From NCBI RefSeq assembly GCF_032380675.1, contig NZ_JAWDIX010000003.1:124001-188000 (forward strand): DNA of 64,000 nucleotides. The letters run 5' to 3'. Made by a program: the position numbers and the translations under genes. The DNA comes from Anaerolentibacter hominis. GTDB lineage: Bacteria; Bacillota; Clostridia; Lachnospirales; Lachnospiraceae. Of the stretch, positions 1 through 8,627 are shown one piece after another. Under the pieces are notes generated by a model. It was given only the letters and a program-made list of their open reading frames with translations. It was not told the origin of the DNA and did not search any database. Every line of letters begins with the position of its first letter. Positions within the stretch are counted from its first letter, which is position 1.

Positions 1-387
1 ATAGTATACCTCTTTCGTTTCGCTGTCCCTCTTCCGCTTCACGGCCATCTGTATCCTGGCCCTCATCTCCTGCATCTTTGCTGTTTTTTCTATATAGTCG
101 TCCGCTCCCCTCTGCAGGGCAAGAACCACATCTTCCTCTACTTTATTCGCAGTATTTACAAGGATCAGAGCACCCGGATTCAAATCACGGATCATCTGGC
201 ACAGGCTGAGTCCGGACCCGTCTTTCAGGCGGACATCTATGAGATACAGATAAAATCTTGTCTTTTTTACCAGCGGTACGGCCTCTTTCAATGTTTCGAT
301 TCCCGTACAGACGAAGTTTTCCTTTTCCAAAATTCGTATTAAGACCTTCTGTAATTCCTTGTCGTCTTCTATTACCAGTGCACGCAT
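1..387 (-). CDS. Response regulator, receiver domain (3' end outside window)
   Basis: The first 129 codons of an OmpR-type response regulator run off the left edge, so any DNA-binding domain lies outside the window. The start (MRALVIEDD) shows the acidic pocket EDD, the phospho-acceptor Asp in LYLIDVRLKDGSG and the conserved Lys in DDYIEKT. The residue after that Lys is Thr rather than the usual Pro. The protein closely resembles the regulator at 5405-6088 (same YLYL.DV.L.DGS..SLC pattern and K-T), so the two are paralogues. A TATAAT-like -10 lies at 434-439 on the minus strand. The AT content is lower here than in the neighbouring block. Its sensor kinase and target genes would lie to the left, outside the window. 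Confidence 0.9.
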   Translation of the reverse strand, partial: MRALVIEDDKELQKVLIRILEKENFVCTGIETLKEAVPLVKKTRFYLYLIDVRLKDGSGLSLCQMIRDLNPGALILVNTANKVEEDVVLALQRGADDYIEKTAKMQEMRARIQMAVKRKRDSETKEVYY

Positions 388-433
388 ACGCTCACCCTTT
401 CTTCGGCAGGCACACAGCAGGTTCCATATAAGC

Positions 434-439
434 ATTATA
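434..439 (-). promoter_or_regulatory. Candidate -10 box of the partial response regulator gene
   Basis: TATAAT reads on the minus strand 47 bp before the ATG at 387. No good -35 is present at 17 bp. AT-rich repeats (ACTTAAACTAAGTTA) lie just upstream, which would fit an activator-dependent promoter. Apart from this box and the terminator at 603-644, the stretch 388-745 shows nothing that I can recognise. Confidence 0.35.
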
Positions 440-597
440 ACACAGGAGACTGGCAAAATATGGATTATAACTTAGTTTAAGTTCTAATTTATTCTCGTCA
501 GCTATTATTTCTACATACACTAAAAGCACTGAATCTTAATCGTGATCATGTTTTATCTGTATAACGTTTCTACCAATTAAATTCGTAAAAATACAAA

Positions 598-644
598 ACA
601 AAGGCCACTACCGGAATATGAATACTTCACGGCAATGGCCCTTA
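598..644 (-). terminator. Rho-independent terminator after the small secreted-protein gene
   Basis: On the minus strand, GGCCATTGCCG pairs with CGGTAGTGGCC (two G-U wobbles allowed) around an 18-nt loop. A T-rich run (TTTGTTTTG) follows. It lies about 100 bp past the stop of the 746-1108 gene and probably ends that operon. Confidence 0.7.
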
Positions 645-745
645 TGGGGAAATTAGATATTACTTACTTGATACTATATCTAGCAGGTATTTATCATCTA
701 TTTGCAACCATTCATTATTTATTAATCTGTAACACAATACAGATT

Positions 746-1108
746 TTACAGTGGATAAAAATACACATCTTCCAAGACATATTTATCAAGCGTTTTATCA
801 AAGTAGCGGACTGTAGCGGAAATATATTTCCCATTATCTTCTATTCCAAATGAATAGATACTAGCGTTAAGTACAGTTACGCTATTCACGTACGCATGAA
901 TTGAATTAATCCATGTAAATACACGGGTTGAATCTTGCTGTGTAACATTCATTTCTACCCCAACCTTCCCGGAAGGGGCATCAGCACTCATATCAAAGGT
1001 TAACAACGCTTTTGTTGAAGCCTCTGCACAAGTAGCTCCTATACTACCGCAACAAATCATCAAACTAAGTAAGAAAACAAGTATTCTTTTAAATCTAAGT
1101 TTTTTCAT
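746..1108 (-). CDS. Small secreted protein of unknown function
   Basis: A 120-residue protein with a clear Sec signal peptide: a K/R-rich N-terminus (MKKLRFKR), a hydrophobic core (residues 9-20, followed by CC) and a likely signal-peptidase I site after Ala-Glu-Ala near residue 30. The mature ~90 residues are polar and look beta-rich, with no motif I recognise. An AGAAGGGGG ribosome site precedes the ATG. It lies 67 bp downstream of the ABC permease gene but has its own promoter-like element at 1162-1194, shared with the secreted-protein gene at 14712-15341. I infer that it is a target or substrate of the adjacent two-component/ABC system, for example a secreted peptide or toxin. The function is not shown by sequence. 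Confidence 0.75.
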   Translation of the reverse strand: MKKLRFKRILVFLLSLMICCGSIGATCAEASTKALLTFDMSADAPSGKVGVEMNVTQQDSTRVFTWINSIHAYVNSVTVLNASIYSFGIEDNGKYISATVRYFDKTLDKYVLEDVYFYPL

Positions 1109-1161
1109 AAAAATCCCCCTTCTTTACTAAATTATTAGTTTAATTTAAGTATAGAAGGCAA

Positions 1162-1194
1162 ATCTTAAATTTTTCTTACTTTTTTCCATTTTTT
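1162..1194 (-). promoter_or_regulatory. Shared promoter element, copy 1 (direct-repeat operator)
   Basis: The minus strand reads AAAAAATG, seven variable bases, then GTAAGAAAAATTTAAGAT. The same 18-mer, with AAAAAATG at the same distance, occurs at 15460-15492 before another secreted-protein gene. TAAGA is repeated with an 11-bp period, as is typical of OmpR-family half-sites. TATACT lies just downstream as a -10. The element overlaps the stop codon of the permease gene. Confidence 0.65.
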
Positions 1195-3518
1195 ATAACC
1201 GAGTTTGCGTAGATTAATATATTCATCAGAAATATAAGTAAGGTTACAGCACCAACATATTTTATTACTCCAAATGAATTCCTGACATACGAATAGTATC
1301 CCTTATATATTACAAAAGGCCAACGCTCGAATAATAAACAGGAAAAACCAAACGCAACCATAAGCAACCATAGAATTTGAATAAAATATATTATAAAATT
1401 ATATACATCAATCTGCCGCACTGAAAAACCAACTTGTAACATTAAATCATGATTTATGTTTTTTCTATCTTTTATCATTTCTCTTGAACATACAATGTAT
1501 AAAATAATAGAACTACTAAAGAGTAAAATTAGCCAACTTAGCCAGGATACAATTTGAGTTCGCTGCGCCTCCCTATCCTGCCAGTAAGAATCACTATATA
1601 TTCTGGGATTTTCAGATAGAATTTTTTGTATTTGTTTATCAGTAGCAAGATAACGTGCACTTTTACTCAAAGTAATATAAAAACAAGAATATGTGTCCCG
1701 GAGTTCTGGATATAGCTCCCACATTAACTTTCTGCTGCAAATTATAGTAGGTATCATATTTCCAAGCTTTTCCATGACTCTATAATCTTCAAATTCTAAG
1801 ATGGTTCCTCCGATTTTAACAGTTTTATTACCATACTCGTTCTGTAATTCAACTATTTCACCAGTCCAAGTGCTATTATTATCAGGGTACGCTAAAACAA
1901 CCTCCTGTTCCTTGATAAAATCAGTAAAGTTAGTATCCTTTTCTAATAAACTATTTTCTACTTCTTCTACCAATTCTTCAGATTGATCAATTGCTATTAT
2001 ATTAACCTGTTGTACCTTTCCATCATTTAACTTTAATTTTAAATCTTCGTGCCAGCAGATCGCCTGGATTGAATCAATTCCATATACTTGTTTAAATTCA
2101 TTATAAATATCAATATCTAATGGCTTTGCATTTCTATAAATATGTGTTGGAGAACTATTAATTAAGTAATCACAATAGTTTAATGAATCATTAGTTTTAT
2201 AATATTCCCAGTGATCGACACCTATCTTACCAAGCGCAATTACAAATCCAAGCAGTAGGCCTGTCAACATTGTCATTTTTAAGTATTTTTTCCAATGACT
2301 GTATATTTCTCGTTTGATCAACCATGGCATAACATATTTGCATATTTTATTTTTTCTATTGACGAAAATATTCCTTTTAACAGGTCTATGAAAACACTTA
2401 TTGACTGCCCATAATATTCCAGCTTTCATTCCCGCTGCTGAAATAGCTAATGCATATATATGTTGAAGTGCAATCCAAAGTAAATCATTTAATTCAGGAA
2501 CCTTCAGGCAATCCAACCATATATATTGTATTACTATAATCATAAACAGATTGAGTATTATACTTATGATAACCCCTCTAAAAAATATATTTAATGTAAT
2601 TCGATAAATATAGCTTGATAGCTCTCTATAGCCCATACCCAAATTATATAATACTATCATCTTTTGATATCTTTTTTGTAGAAATGTAACCAATCCTCCA
2701 CATACCAATATAGCTAACAGTACGGTCCTCAGTATCGTAAAAGGATAACTATTTACTTGTTTCTCTGCCAGCAGATACTCGTTGCGGACCCACTGCTCAC
2801 TGTTATTTTTATGAGAATAAACCAAATTGTCAAACACTGCACTTTCAACATCTATTTTCTCTAACTTTCCTAGAAACGTGGTTTGTTTGTTAGAAGGACT
2901 TGTTTCATTTCTAAATAAGATTCCCATAAGCATATCTTGCTTAAGATACGATTCTTGTGTGTTTGTGTTATAAATTCCGCATACCACAAATGTATTATGT
3001 ATAGGTTTATTCCCATTGTTTTCTAATGTTAGAGAGATCATATCTCCAACCTCTATATTCTGAGACAATATACTACAGCCTGAAATTTCTAAGGCTATTT
3101 CATTTTTTTGTTCAGGCATACGCCCGTCAATAATCTGATACATTCCTAACAACTCCACGTCACCAGTAAAAGTTCCGCCGTAGCCTAATAGCACCCCATC
3201 ATTGCTATATAGTTTTGTCTCTTGATTGATATAGAGTCGTTTTTGCATTAATGGAAAACTATCGACAAAATCTTTCGTGGGCTTGGACATATTCGTTACT
3301 GCAAAATCCCAACTTCCATAATGACTATATCTGATTTCACTTTGTATCTTAACACTTACTCTATGAAACATTGCCCATCCAGTAAACAAAAAAATAGCAC
3401 AGGAAATAAGAGCAACCAGTAAAATGCTCTTATTTTTCCCATACCATATTTTTTTCCAGTAAGCATAATTGTTATTTTTCAATTCACAATTGTTCCCCCG
3501 GTAAATATAACTCTCCAT
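1176..3518 (-). CDS. ABC transporter permease, FtsX/MacB-like
   Basis: A 780-residue polytopic membrane protein. There is one N-terminal helix (about 29-51) and then a large extracytoplasmic domain (about 52-260). Three to four helices follow near 260-370, then a second external domain (about 440-650), and the protein ends with FtsX-like helices (about 655-775). This two-FtsX-core layout is that of peptide or antibiotic exporters of the MacB/BceB superfamily. The gene overlaps the end of the ATPase gene by 35 bp. The ATG at 3518 lacks a good ribosome site, so a TTG at 3482, 13 bp after a GGGGG run, is an alternative start. It would form the exporter with the product of 3484-4167, under control of the HK/RR pair upstream. 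The substrate is unknown. Confidence 0.85.
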   Translation of the reverse strand: MESYIYRGNNCELKNNNYAYWKKIWYGKNKSILLVALISCAIFLFTGWAMFHRVSVKIQSEIRYSHYGSWDFAVTNMSKPTKDFVDSFPLMQKRLYINQETKLYSNDGVLLGYGGTFTGDVELLGMYQIIDGRMPEQKNEIALEISGCSILSQNIEVGDMISLTLENNGNKPIHNTFVVCGIYNTNTQESYLKQDMLMGILFRNETSPSNKQTTFLGKLEKIDVESAVFDNLVYSHKNNSEQWVRNEYLLAEKQVNSYPFTILRTVLLAILVCGGLVTFLQKRYQKMIVLYNLGMGYRELSSYIYRITLNIFFRGVIISIILNLFMIIVIQYIWLDCLKVPELNDLLWIALQHIYALAISAAGMKAGILWAVNKCFHRPVKRNIFVNRKNKICKYVMPWLIKREIYSHWKKYLKMTMLTGLLLGFVIALGKIGVDHWEYYKTNDSLNYCDYLINSSPTHIYRNAKPLDIDIYNEFKQVYGIDSIQAICWHEDLKLKLNDGKVQQVNIIAIDQSEELVEEVENSLLEKDTNFTDFIKEQEVVLAYPDNNSTWTGEIVELQNEYGNKTVKIGGTILEFEDYRVMEKLGNMIPTIICSRKLMWELYPELRDTYSCFYITLSKSARYLATDKQIQKILSENPRIYSDSYWQDREAQRTQIVSWLSWLILLFSSSIILYIVCSREMIKDRKNINHDLMLQVGFSVRQIDVYNFIIYFIQILWLLMVAFGFSCLLFERWPFVIYKGYYSYVRNSFGVIKYVGAVTLLIFLMNILIYANSVIKNGKK

Positions 3519-4167
3519 CTTTTAAATGTATGATCTCATCCGCATATTGAGAAAGTTCCATATTATGAGTTACCATTAAAATAGTTTGGTTCCACATCTG
3601 TCCTGACACATGCAATAATTCTACAATTCTTCTAGAATTCTCAGAGTCCAACTGAGCAGTCGGTTCATCTGCAAATATTACTGCAGGTCTGTTGGCTAAT
3701 GCTCTGGCAATCGCTACTCGCTGCATTTCTCCCCCAGAAAGTTCTATGGGAAACGCTTTCGCTATTTTTGTTATTCCCAATGAATCCATTAAAGCATCTA
3801 TGAAATCTGTATTTACTATTTTATGACTTAGCATAATTGGCAGGATAATATTTTCAAATACTGTATACTCAGCAAATAGATCATAACTTTGAAAAACAAA
3901 TCCAACTTTTTCTCTTCGTATTAGCTCTATTTCCCTATTCTTTTTTCCTGTAATTTCAATTCCATCAAGAATAACACGCCCCTCAGACGGACTATCCAGC
4001 GTACTTAAAAGTCTTAACAGAGTAGTTTTTCCTGATCCACTCGGTCCCACCACCGCCGTAAACTGTCCCTCTTCTATCTCCAGATTCACACGATACAACG
4101 CCTTAATCGTTTGTCTTCCTCTTTTATAATACTTTGTAAGATTTTCAGCTTTAACTACCGTGTTCAT
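3484..4167 (-). CDS. ABC transporter ATP-binding protein (MacB/LolD family)
   Basis: A 227-residue nucleotide-binding subunit. Visible motifs are Walker A GPSGSGKTT (about 41-49), the Q-loop in FVFQSYDLF, the signature LSGGEMQRVAIARAL, Walker B with DEPTAQLD (AVIFADEPT), and the switch His in VTHN. The length and motifs are typical of the MacB/LolD/BceA group, which energises FtsX-like permeases. It sits 20 bp downstream of the kinase gene and overlaps the permease gene. RR, HK, ATPase and permease therefore form one minus-strand operon. The gene is visibly AT-rich compared with the bceA-like gene at 8628. Confidence 0.93.
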   Translation of the reverse strand: MNTVVKAENLTKYYKRGRQTIKALYRVNLEIEEGQFTAVVGPSGSGKTTLLRLLSTLDSPSEGRVILDGIEITGKKNREIELIRREKVGFVFQSYDLFAEYTVFENIILPIMLSHKIVNTDFIDALMDSLGITKIAKAFPIELSGGEMQRVAIARALANRPAVIFADEPTAQLDSENSRRIVELLHVSGQMWNQTILMVTHNMELSQYADEIIHLKDGELYLPGEQL

Positions 4168-4187
4168 ATCTTCTCTCCCATTACTTC

Positions 4188-5393
4188 TTATTTATATCGT
4201 AACTTTATTATAAAAATTGTTCCCTTTTGTTTTCTTTTTGCCATAATCTCACCATGGTGTGCCTCCACAACCATCTTTGCCATATTTAAACCAATACCAA
4301 AGCCATGCTGAAACTGATTAGTCTCTGAACGATAAAAGCGTTCAAATAGATGAGGGAAATCCTTTTCCTGGACACCGATACCTTCGTCTTCAATTACAAT
4401 TCTTGCATAAACATCATCTATTGAAAGAGTAAGTATAACTGGCTCTTCTATCTGAGAATACAAAAAACAGTTTCGAATTATATTCTCTATAGCCTCTTTC
4501 AACCATTTTTCATCATATGCAACAATTATTGTCTCATTCGAATATAACACATTTAAACATGTATCTGGATTAAGTAATTGGTTATCTTCTTCAATTTTTT
4601 TCATTAATGTATTTAGGTCTTTACTTTTAAAATTGTATCCGGCTTCTCCTCGGTCCAATTTGGCTATTTGAAGTAGCGTCCTGGTTAACGTATCTATTTT
4701 ACTGCATTGTCTGGAACAAATTCTCAGTTTAGCAACAGTTTCGGGATTTTCTGCATCTTCCTCTAAAACGCTCAAATTTAAACCAAGACTTGTCGCAGGC
4801 GTTAATATCTGATGACTGACATTCTCCATGAAAGTTACTGACTGCTCGTATCTCAACATCAGTTCTCTCCTTCTTCTTCGATAGCGATTATATAGCCTCC
4901 AGATAGCTTCCTGCAAATCGCTGCTGTCTGCATTCTCTAATAGCGGTCTCTTATATTTATTGTCAGCGTCAATAGATAAATTATCTATCCATTCAACTAG
5001 TATTTCTTTTTCTCTTTGCCTGTGCAAAGCGTTTCGCTGTAAGAGGTATATTATTAAGATCCAAGTCATTCCCATTGCTATGGTAAATGGAACTAAGATT
5101 GGAATCCAGAAATGTTTAAACTCTAAATATCTTATTATTCCAGGTGAGTAACCCCTGTCATCAAGATACGTCTTTCCGATATTCTGTAACGTCTTTACAT
5201 TTTCATTAGATGCGGCCCTATCTGCAATAAGCTTGTCGATCTCATCTCCAGACAAATTCTCCTTTAATATAGCAACTTCACGATACAACAAGTTATTCTT
5301 GGATATTTCTATTGTGAATAAACATGCACAGATACATCCTAGTGTCATAACGAAACCAAGTATCCAAATAATATATTCCTTTTTCCAGAACAT
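4188..5393 (-). CDS. Sensor histidine kinase
   Basis: A 401-residue kinase with two transmembrane helices (about 9-28 and 97-117) flanking a ~70-residue extracytoplasmic sensor region. The phospho-acceptor motif is NVSHQILTP with His194, so Gln replaces the usual Glu after His. N-box NIIRN (about 300), DEGIG (G1), F-box HLFERFYR and G2 GFGIGLNMA complete a HATPase_c domain. The gene lies 12 bp after the response regulator at 5405-6088 and is surely its partner. The sensor loop is larger than in the intramembrane-sensing BceS type at 7517, so the input may be an extracellular ligand rather than transporter flux. Confidence 0.92.
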   Translation of the reverse strand: MFWKKEYIIWILGFVMTLGCICACLFTIEISKNNLLYREVAILKENLSGDEIDKLIADRAASNENVKTLQNIGKTYLDDRGYSPGIIRYLEFKHFWIPILVPFTIAMGMTWILIIYLLQRNALHRQREKEILVEWIDNLSIDADNKYKRPLLENADSSDLQEAIWRLYNRYRRRRRELMLRYEQSVTFMENVSHQILTPATSLGLNLSVLEEDAENPETVAKLRICSRQCSKIDTLTRTLLQIAKLDRGEAGYNFKSKDLNTLMKKIEEDNQLLNPDTCLNVLYSNETIIVAYDEKWLKEAIENIIRNCFLYSQIEEPVILTLSIDDVYARIVIEDEGIGVQEKDFPHLFERFYRSETNQFQHGFGIGLNMAKMVVEAHHGEIMAKRKQKGTIFIIKLRYK

Positions 5394-5404
5394 GGCCTAT
5401 CCTC

Positions 5405-6088
5405 CTACTCTACTTTATGCATCCATCTAAATCCGACTCCATGTTTTGTCTCTATATAAGGTTTGCCATTCCAGTCTCCAAGTTTTTTTCGAATCCGGTT
5501 GATATGCACAAATACTGCATTCTTACCTTTAAAGTCATATTCAGTATCCATAAAATTTTCTAATATAAAGTCTGAAGTAATTATTCTGCCCTTTGCTGTA
5601 ATAATAGCTGTCAAAATACTAAATTCCATTTTACCAAATTTAATAACCTGATTGTTTTTTATTACACTTTGTTTTTCTGTATCTATTTTTAAATCCGCTG
5701 TGTAAAAGACTCCTTTTGTTTCTCTTTCCTTTTTGTTTTTCACAGCTCTGTGAATCCTGGCACGCAGTTCTTTCATTTGGGGTGTCTTTCTGATATAATC
5801 GTCTGCTCCTTTTTCTAATGCCTGAACTGCCTTATCCTCTTCCTCGTTTACTGTATTAAATAATACCAAAGCATCCGGATCATTCTCTTTAATCATTTCG
5901 CACAATGAAAGGGATGAGCCGTCCGGCAATGTAACATCCAAAAGATAAAGATAAAACATTTGATTTTTAATAAGGTCTTTCGCCTCTTTAATTGTTCCTG
6001 CCCCTGTACATTGAAATCCTTCTCTATTTAAAATTTGCATTAAAATCTCTCTAAGATCAGTATTATCTTCCAAAATTAGTACACGCAT
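5405..6088 (-). CDS. OmpR-family response regulator
   Basis: A 227-residue two-domain regulator. The receiver (1-120) has LEDN at the acidic pocket, phospho-acceptor Asp51 in YLYLLDVTLPDGS and a conserved Lys in DDYIRKT (Thr replaces Pro). A winged-helix DNA-binding domain (about 130-225) ends in the typical YIETKHGVGFRW wing. I chose the ATG at 6088 because GGAGG lies seven bases upstream; the upstream in-frame ATG at 6124 has none. A possible promoter, TTAATT (6176-6181) with TACAAT (6153-6158) 17 bp apart, lies upstream. It heads the operon HK-ATPase-permease. Its paralogue is cut by the left window edge. Confidence 0.93.
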   Translation of the reverse strand: MRVLILEDNTDLREILMQILNREGFQCTGAGTIKEAKDLIKNQMFYLYLLDVTLPDGSSLSLCEMIKENDPDALVLFNTVNEEEDKAVQALEKGADDYIRKTPQMKELRARIHRAVKNKKERETKGVFYTADLKIDTEKQSVIKNNQVIKFGKMEFSILTAIITAKGRIITSDFILENFMDTEYDFKGKNAVFVHINRIRKKLGDWNGKPYIETKHGVGFRWMHKVE

Positions 6089-6283
6089 CGCTATTCCTCC
6101 CTTTTTTTGTAGGTACCTAGTCATAACAATGGTAATTTTTGGTTATAAGTATATTGTAGCCTCAAATTGGTACTAAATTAAGTCATTTTATATTAAATCT
6201 TGATATAAATATAATTATTTTATATATTTACATTACATATAAAGTGAAATCTATTGATTGTTTAATTTACCGGAGGTGACCTT

Positions 6284-6832
6284 ATGGCCCTGTTCAGAAG
6301 TTATTCCATCTATTTTTGGCTTCTTGTTCTGCTGCTGGAACTTATTCTATTGATCCGCAGCAAGCAAAATAAGAGGAGGCTAATCGAGAGCGGCCTTTTG
6401 TTTCTGGCGACGGTGCTGTTTCTGCTGTTCCTCTATGTTCCCAGAAAAATGGAGCTGCCGGCTGTTGAAGATAAAACTCGTCTTTATGTGGTGATACATG
6501 GAAACGAATACACGCCTTCACCGGAACAAGCCGATACCCTGTACCGGTTCCTGGAAGACAATGCGCGAACAAGCTATATCAGCTTTTTTGATATCCCCCT
6601 GTCGCTTCCCCCGGCTGTCAAGCACGCCTATGGAGATATCTGGCTTTATGAGGATTCCGATATACGATACCAGGGATATCATATACAACTGTACAGCGAC
6701 AGCAGCTCCCAGCCCTATCTATGTACCATAGAAAAAGTTCCGGTTTCCGGATCAGTACGAAACCATAAAAGATTTTTAGTGGATTCCGCCTGGATCGCGG
6801 ATTGGCTTTCTGACCTGCAAAATAATCCTTAA
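6284..6832 (+). CDS. Membrane-anchored protein of unknown function, bce-linked
   Basis: A 182-residue protein with two N-terminal transmembrane helices (about 8-23 and 34-52) and a ~130-residue extracytoplasmic C-terminal part. That part is rich in Tyr and Ser and has no motif I recognise. A strong GGAGG site precedes the ATG. It starts the cluster that continues, after 22 bp, with the bceR-like regulator, so it is probably co-transcribed with RR and HK. Base composition shifts sharply to higher GC at this gene compared with the AT-rich block to the left. A role as an accessory sensor or immunity factor is inference from position only. Confidence 0.7.
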   Translation: MALFRSYSIYFWLLVLLLELILLIRSKQNKRRLIESGLLFLATVLFLLFLYVPRKMELPAVEDKTRLYVVIHGNEYTPSPEQADTLYRFLEDNARTSYISFFDIPLSLPPAVKHAYGDIWLYEDSDIRYQGYHIQLYSDSSSQPYLCTIEKVPVSGSVRNHKRFLVDSAWIADWLSDLQNNP

Positions 6833-6854
6833 AATTGGAGGAAATAATAGAGTC

Positions 6855-7520
6855 ATGCAGAAAATAATGATAATCGAAGATGACCCCGGCATCCGGGAAG
6901 AAATCACCTTTTTACTTGAAAATGAAGGATATCAGCCCCTTCCGATCACCGACTTTCAGGATGTAACCGGCCAGGTCAAAGAGGCGCAGCCCGACCTGGT
7001 TTTGCTGGACCTGGGCCTTCCGGGACGGGACGGCTTTACCCTGTGCGCCGCTATCCGCAAAATGTCCAGTCTGCCCATCATCGTAGTAACCAGCCGGGAT
7101 ACTGCGATGGACGAGCTTCAGGCGCTGAGTATGGGCAGCGATGATTTTATCGCAAAGCCCTATAACGTTCCGGTGCTTTTAGCCCGTATTAAGGCAGTTC
7201 TTAAGCGGAGCGGGACAGCCGCCGATGTTGATACAATAGAGACGAAAGGGCTCACGCTGGATCTGATGAAGGGTATAATCTCCCATGATGGCCAGTCTGC
7301 AGAACTGACACGGAATGAACTGCGGATTCTGTCCTGCCTCATGGGACGGCCGGATGAAATAGTCTCCCGGGCCGATCTGATTGAGTCTTTGTGGGACAGC
7401 CAGATCTATATTGACGACAACACGCTGAGTGTCAATATAACCCGGCTAAGAACAAAGCTTAATGACCTGGGGCTGCCGGATTATATTAAAACCCGTCGGG
7501 GAATGGGGTATCAGATATGA
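6855..7520 (+). CDS. bceR: BceR-type response regulator
   Basis: A 221-residue OmpR-family regulator. The receiver has IEDD (7-10), phospho-acceptor Asp52 in LLDLGLPGRDG and the Lys in DDFIAKPYN. The C-terminal winged helix ends YIKTRRGMGYQI. Family resemblance and the gene order RR-HK-ATPase-permease identify a Bce-like module, which responds to bacitracin-type or other cell-wall-active peptides and activates its own ABC transporter. The 3' end overlaps the kinase gene by four bases (ATGA), implying translational coupling. The symbol is by module type; the exact ligand is unknown. Confidence 0.88.
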   Translation: MQKIMIIEDDPGIREEITFLLENEGYQPLPITDFQDVTGQVKEAQPDLVLLDLGLPGRDGFTLCAAIRKMSSLPIIVVTSRDTAMDELQALSMGSDDFIAKPYNVPVLLARIKAVLKRSGTAADVDTIETKGLTLDLMKGIISHDGQSAELTRNELRILSCLMGRPDEIVSRADLIESLWDSQIYIDDNTLSVNITRLRTKLNDLGLPDYIKTRRGMGYQI

Positions 7521-8527
7521 CCATACGTGAATTTATCTCAGACAGGCTTGGCGGGCTGCTTCTGCATCTCATTTCCATGACCGCACTGACCGTATTTTTG
7601 CATTTTACCGGAACCGCCGGAGGGGTTATCACCTTAATCCTGATTGTGTGGGTGCTGGGTCTTGCTGTAACCCTCTCCGTTTCCTATTGGAAGGGTAACT
7701 CTCATTTGCAGGAACTTGCTTCCATTATAGACGGCCTTGACCAGAAGTATCTGTTTGCTGAATGTATCAAAAAACCTAAAACCTGTTATGAGAGGCACCT
7801 CTTTGACCTGCTTCGCCGGTCGGGCAAATCAATGATTGAGGCCGTGTCGGATGCAAGGGCGGACCAGCAGGAATACCGGGAATATATTGAGAGTTGGGTG
7901 CATGAAGTCAAGGCGCCGATCACTGCCGCAGGGCTGATCTGCCGGAATGCCGATCCTGAAATCCGCCGCAAACTCAGCCATGAGCTGGAGAGCATCAACG
8001 GCCATGTGGAGCGGGCGCTGTTCTATGCCAGGGCAAAGAGCCCGGAGAAAGATTTTATCATCCGTCCGTGCAGTCTTAAAGATCTCGTCACCACAGCAGT
8101 GGACAGCCACCGGGCGCTGCTGATTCAAAGCGGGGTCCGGGTAGAGCTGGAACAACTGGACTATCAAGTGTATACGGACAGCAAGTGGGCCACATTTATG
8201 CTGGGTCAGTTTATACAGAATTCTGTGCGCTATCAAAGTGAGAATCCGGTTATCACCTTTTCCGCCAAGCCCCTGGGGCAGCTTGTACAGTTGTATATAC
8301 AGGATAATGGAATCGGCATACCGGAACACGAACTGCCCCGGATTTTTGACCGGGGCTTTACCGGCAGCAATGGACGGACACGGGGCGGTTCCACCGGCAT
8401 GGGACTCTATATCTGCCGGAAGCTTGCTGCGCTTCTTTCCATAGAAATATCGGTTTCCTCCCATGAGGGGGCCGGCGTGCTCATCACGATAACGTTTCCC
8501 GCGAAAGAAAACCTTTCAAAAATGTAA
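7517..8527 (+). CDS. bceS: BceS-type intramembrane-sensing histidine kinase
   Basis: A 336-residue kinase. Two transmembrane helices (about 13-31 and 36-56) are separated by only a few residues, the hallmark of intramembrane-sensing kinases that read the state of a partner ABC transporter. The phospho-acceptor motif is WVHEVKAPI with His129, typical of BceS. The catalytic part has FIQNSVRY (N-box), DNGIGI (G1), RIFDRGFTG and GMGLYICRK (G2). It overlaps bceR by four bases. Signal input is expected from the BceAB-like transporter encoded 100 bp downstream. Confidence 0.92.
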   Translation: MTIREFISDRLGGLLLHLISMTALTVFLHFTGTAGGVITLILIVWVLGLAVTLSVSYWKGNSHLQELASIIDGLDQKYLFAECIKKPKTCYERHLFDLLRRSGKSMIEAVSDARADQQEYREYIESWVHEVKAPITAAGLICRNADPEIRRKLSHELESINGHVERALFYARAKSPEKDFIIRPCSLKDLVTTAVDSHRALLIQSGVRVELEQLDYQVYTDSKWATFMLGQFIQNSVRYQSENPVITFSAKPLGQLVQLYIQDNGIGIPEHELPRIFDRGFTGSNGRTRGGSTGMGLYICRKLAALLSIEISVSSHEGAGVLITITFPAKENLSKM

Positions 8528-8556
8528 GATACTTTCCTGTTAATTCGATACAACAT

Positions 8557-8594
8557 GCTTTGCTGATGGGGTATGATTGCTTCATCAACAAAGC
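8557..8594 (+). promoter_or_regulatory. Stem-loop or operator region before the bceAB-like genes
   Basis: The 100-bp gap between kinase and ATPase genes contains an imperfect inverted repeat. GCTTTGCTGATG at 8557-8568 faces CATCAACAAAGC at 8583-8594 across a 14-nt spacer. In Bce systems the transporter genes usually have their own regulator-dependent promoter in this gap. The repeat could be that operator or a stem-loop in the leader. There is no T tract, so it is not a terminator. Confidence 0.45.
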
Positions 8595-8627
8595 AGCGTT
8601 TAACGCTGAGGAATGGAAGGTAGAATA

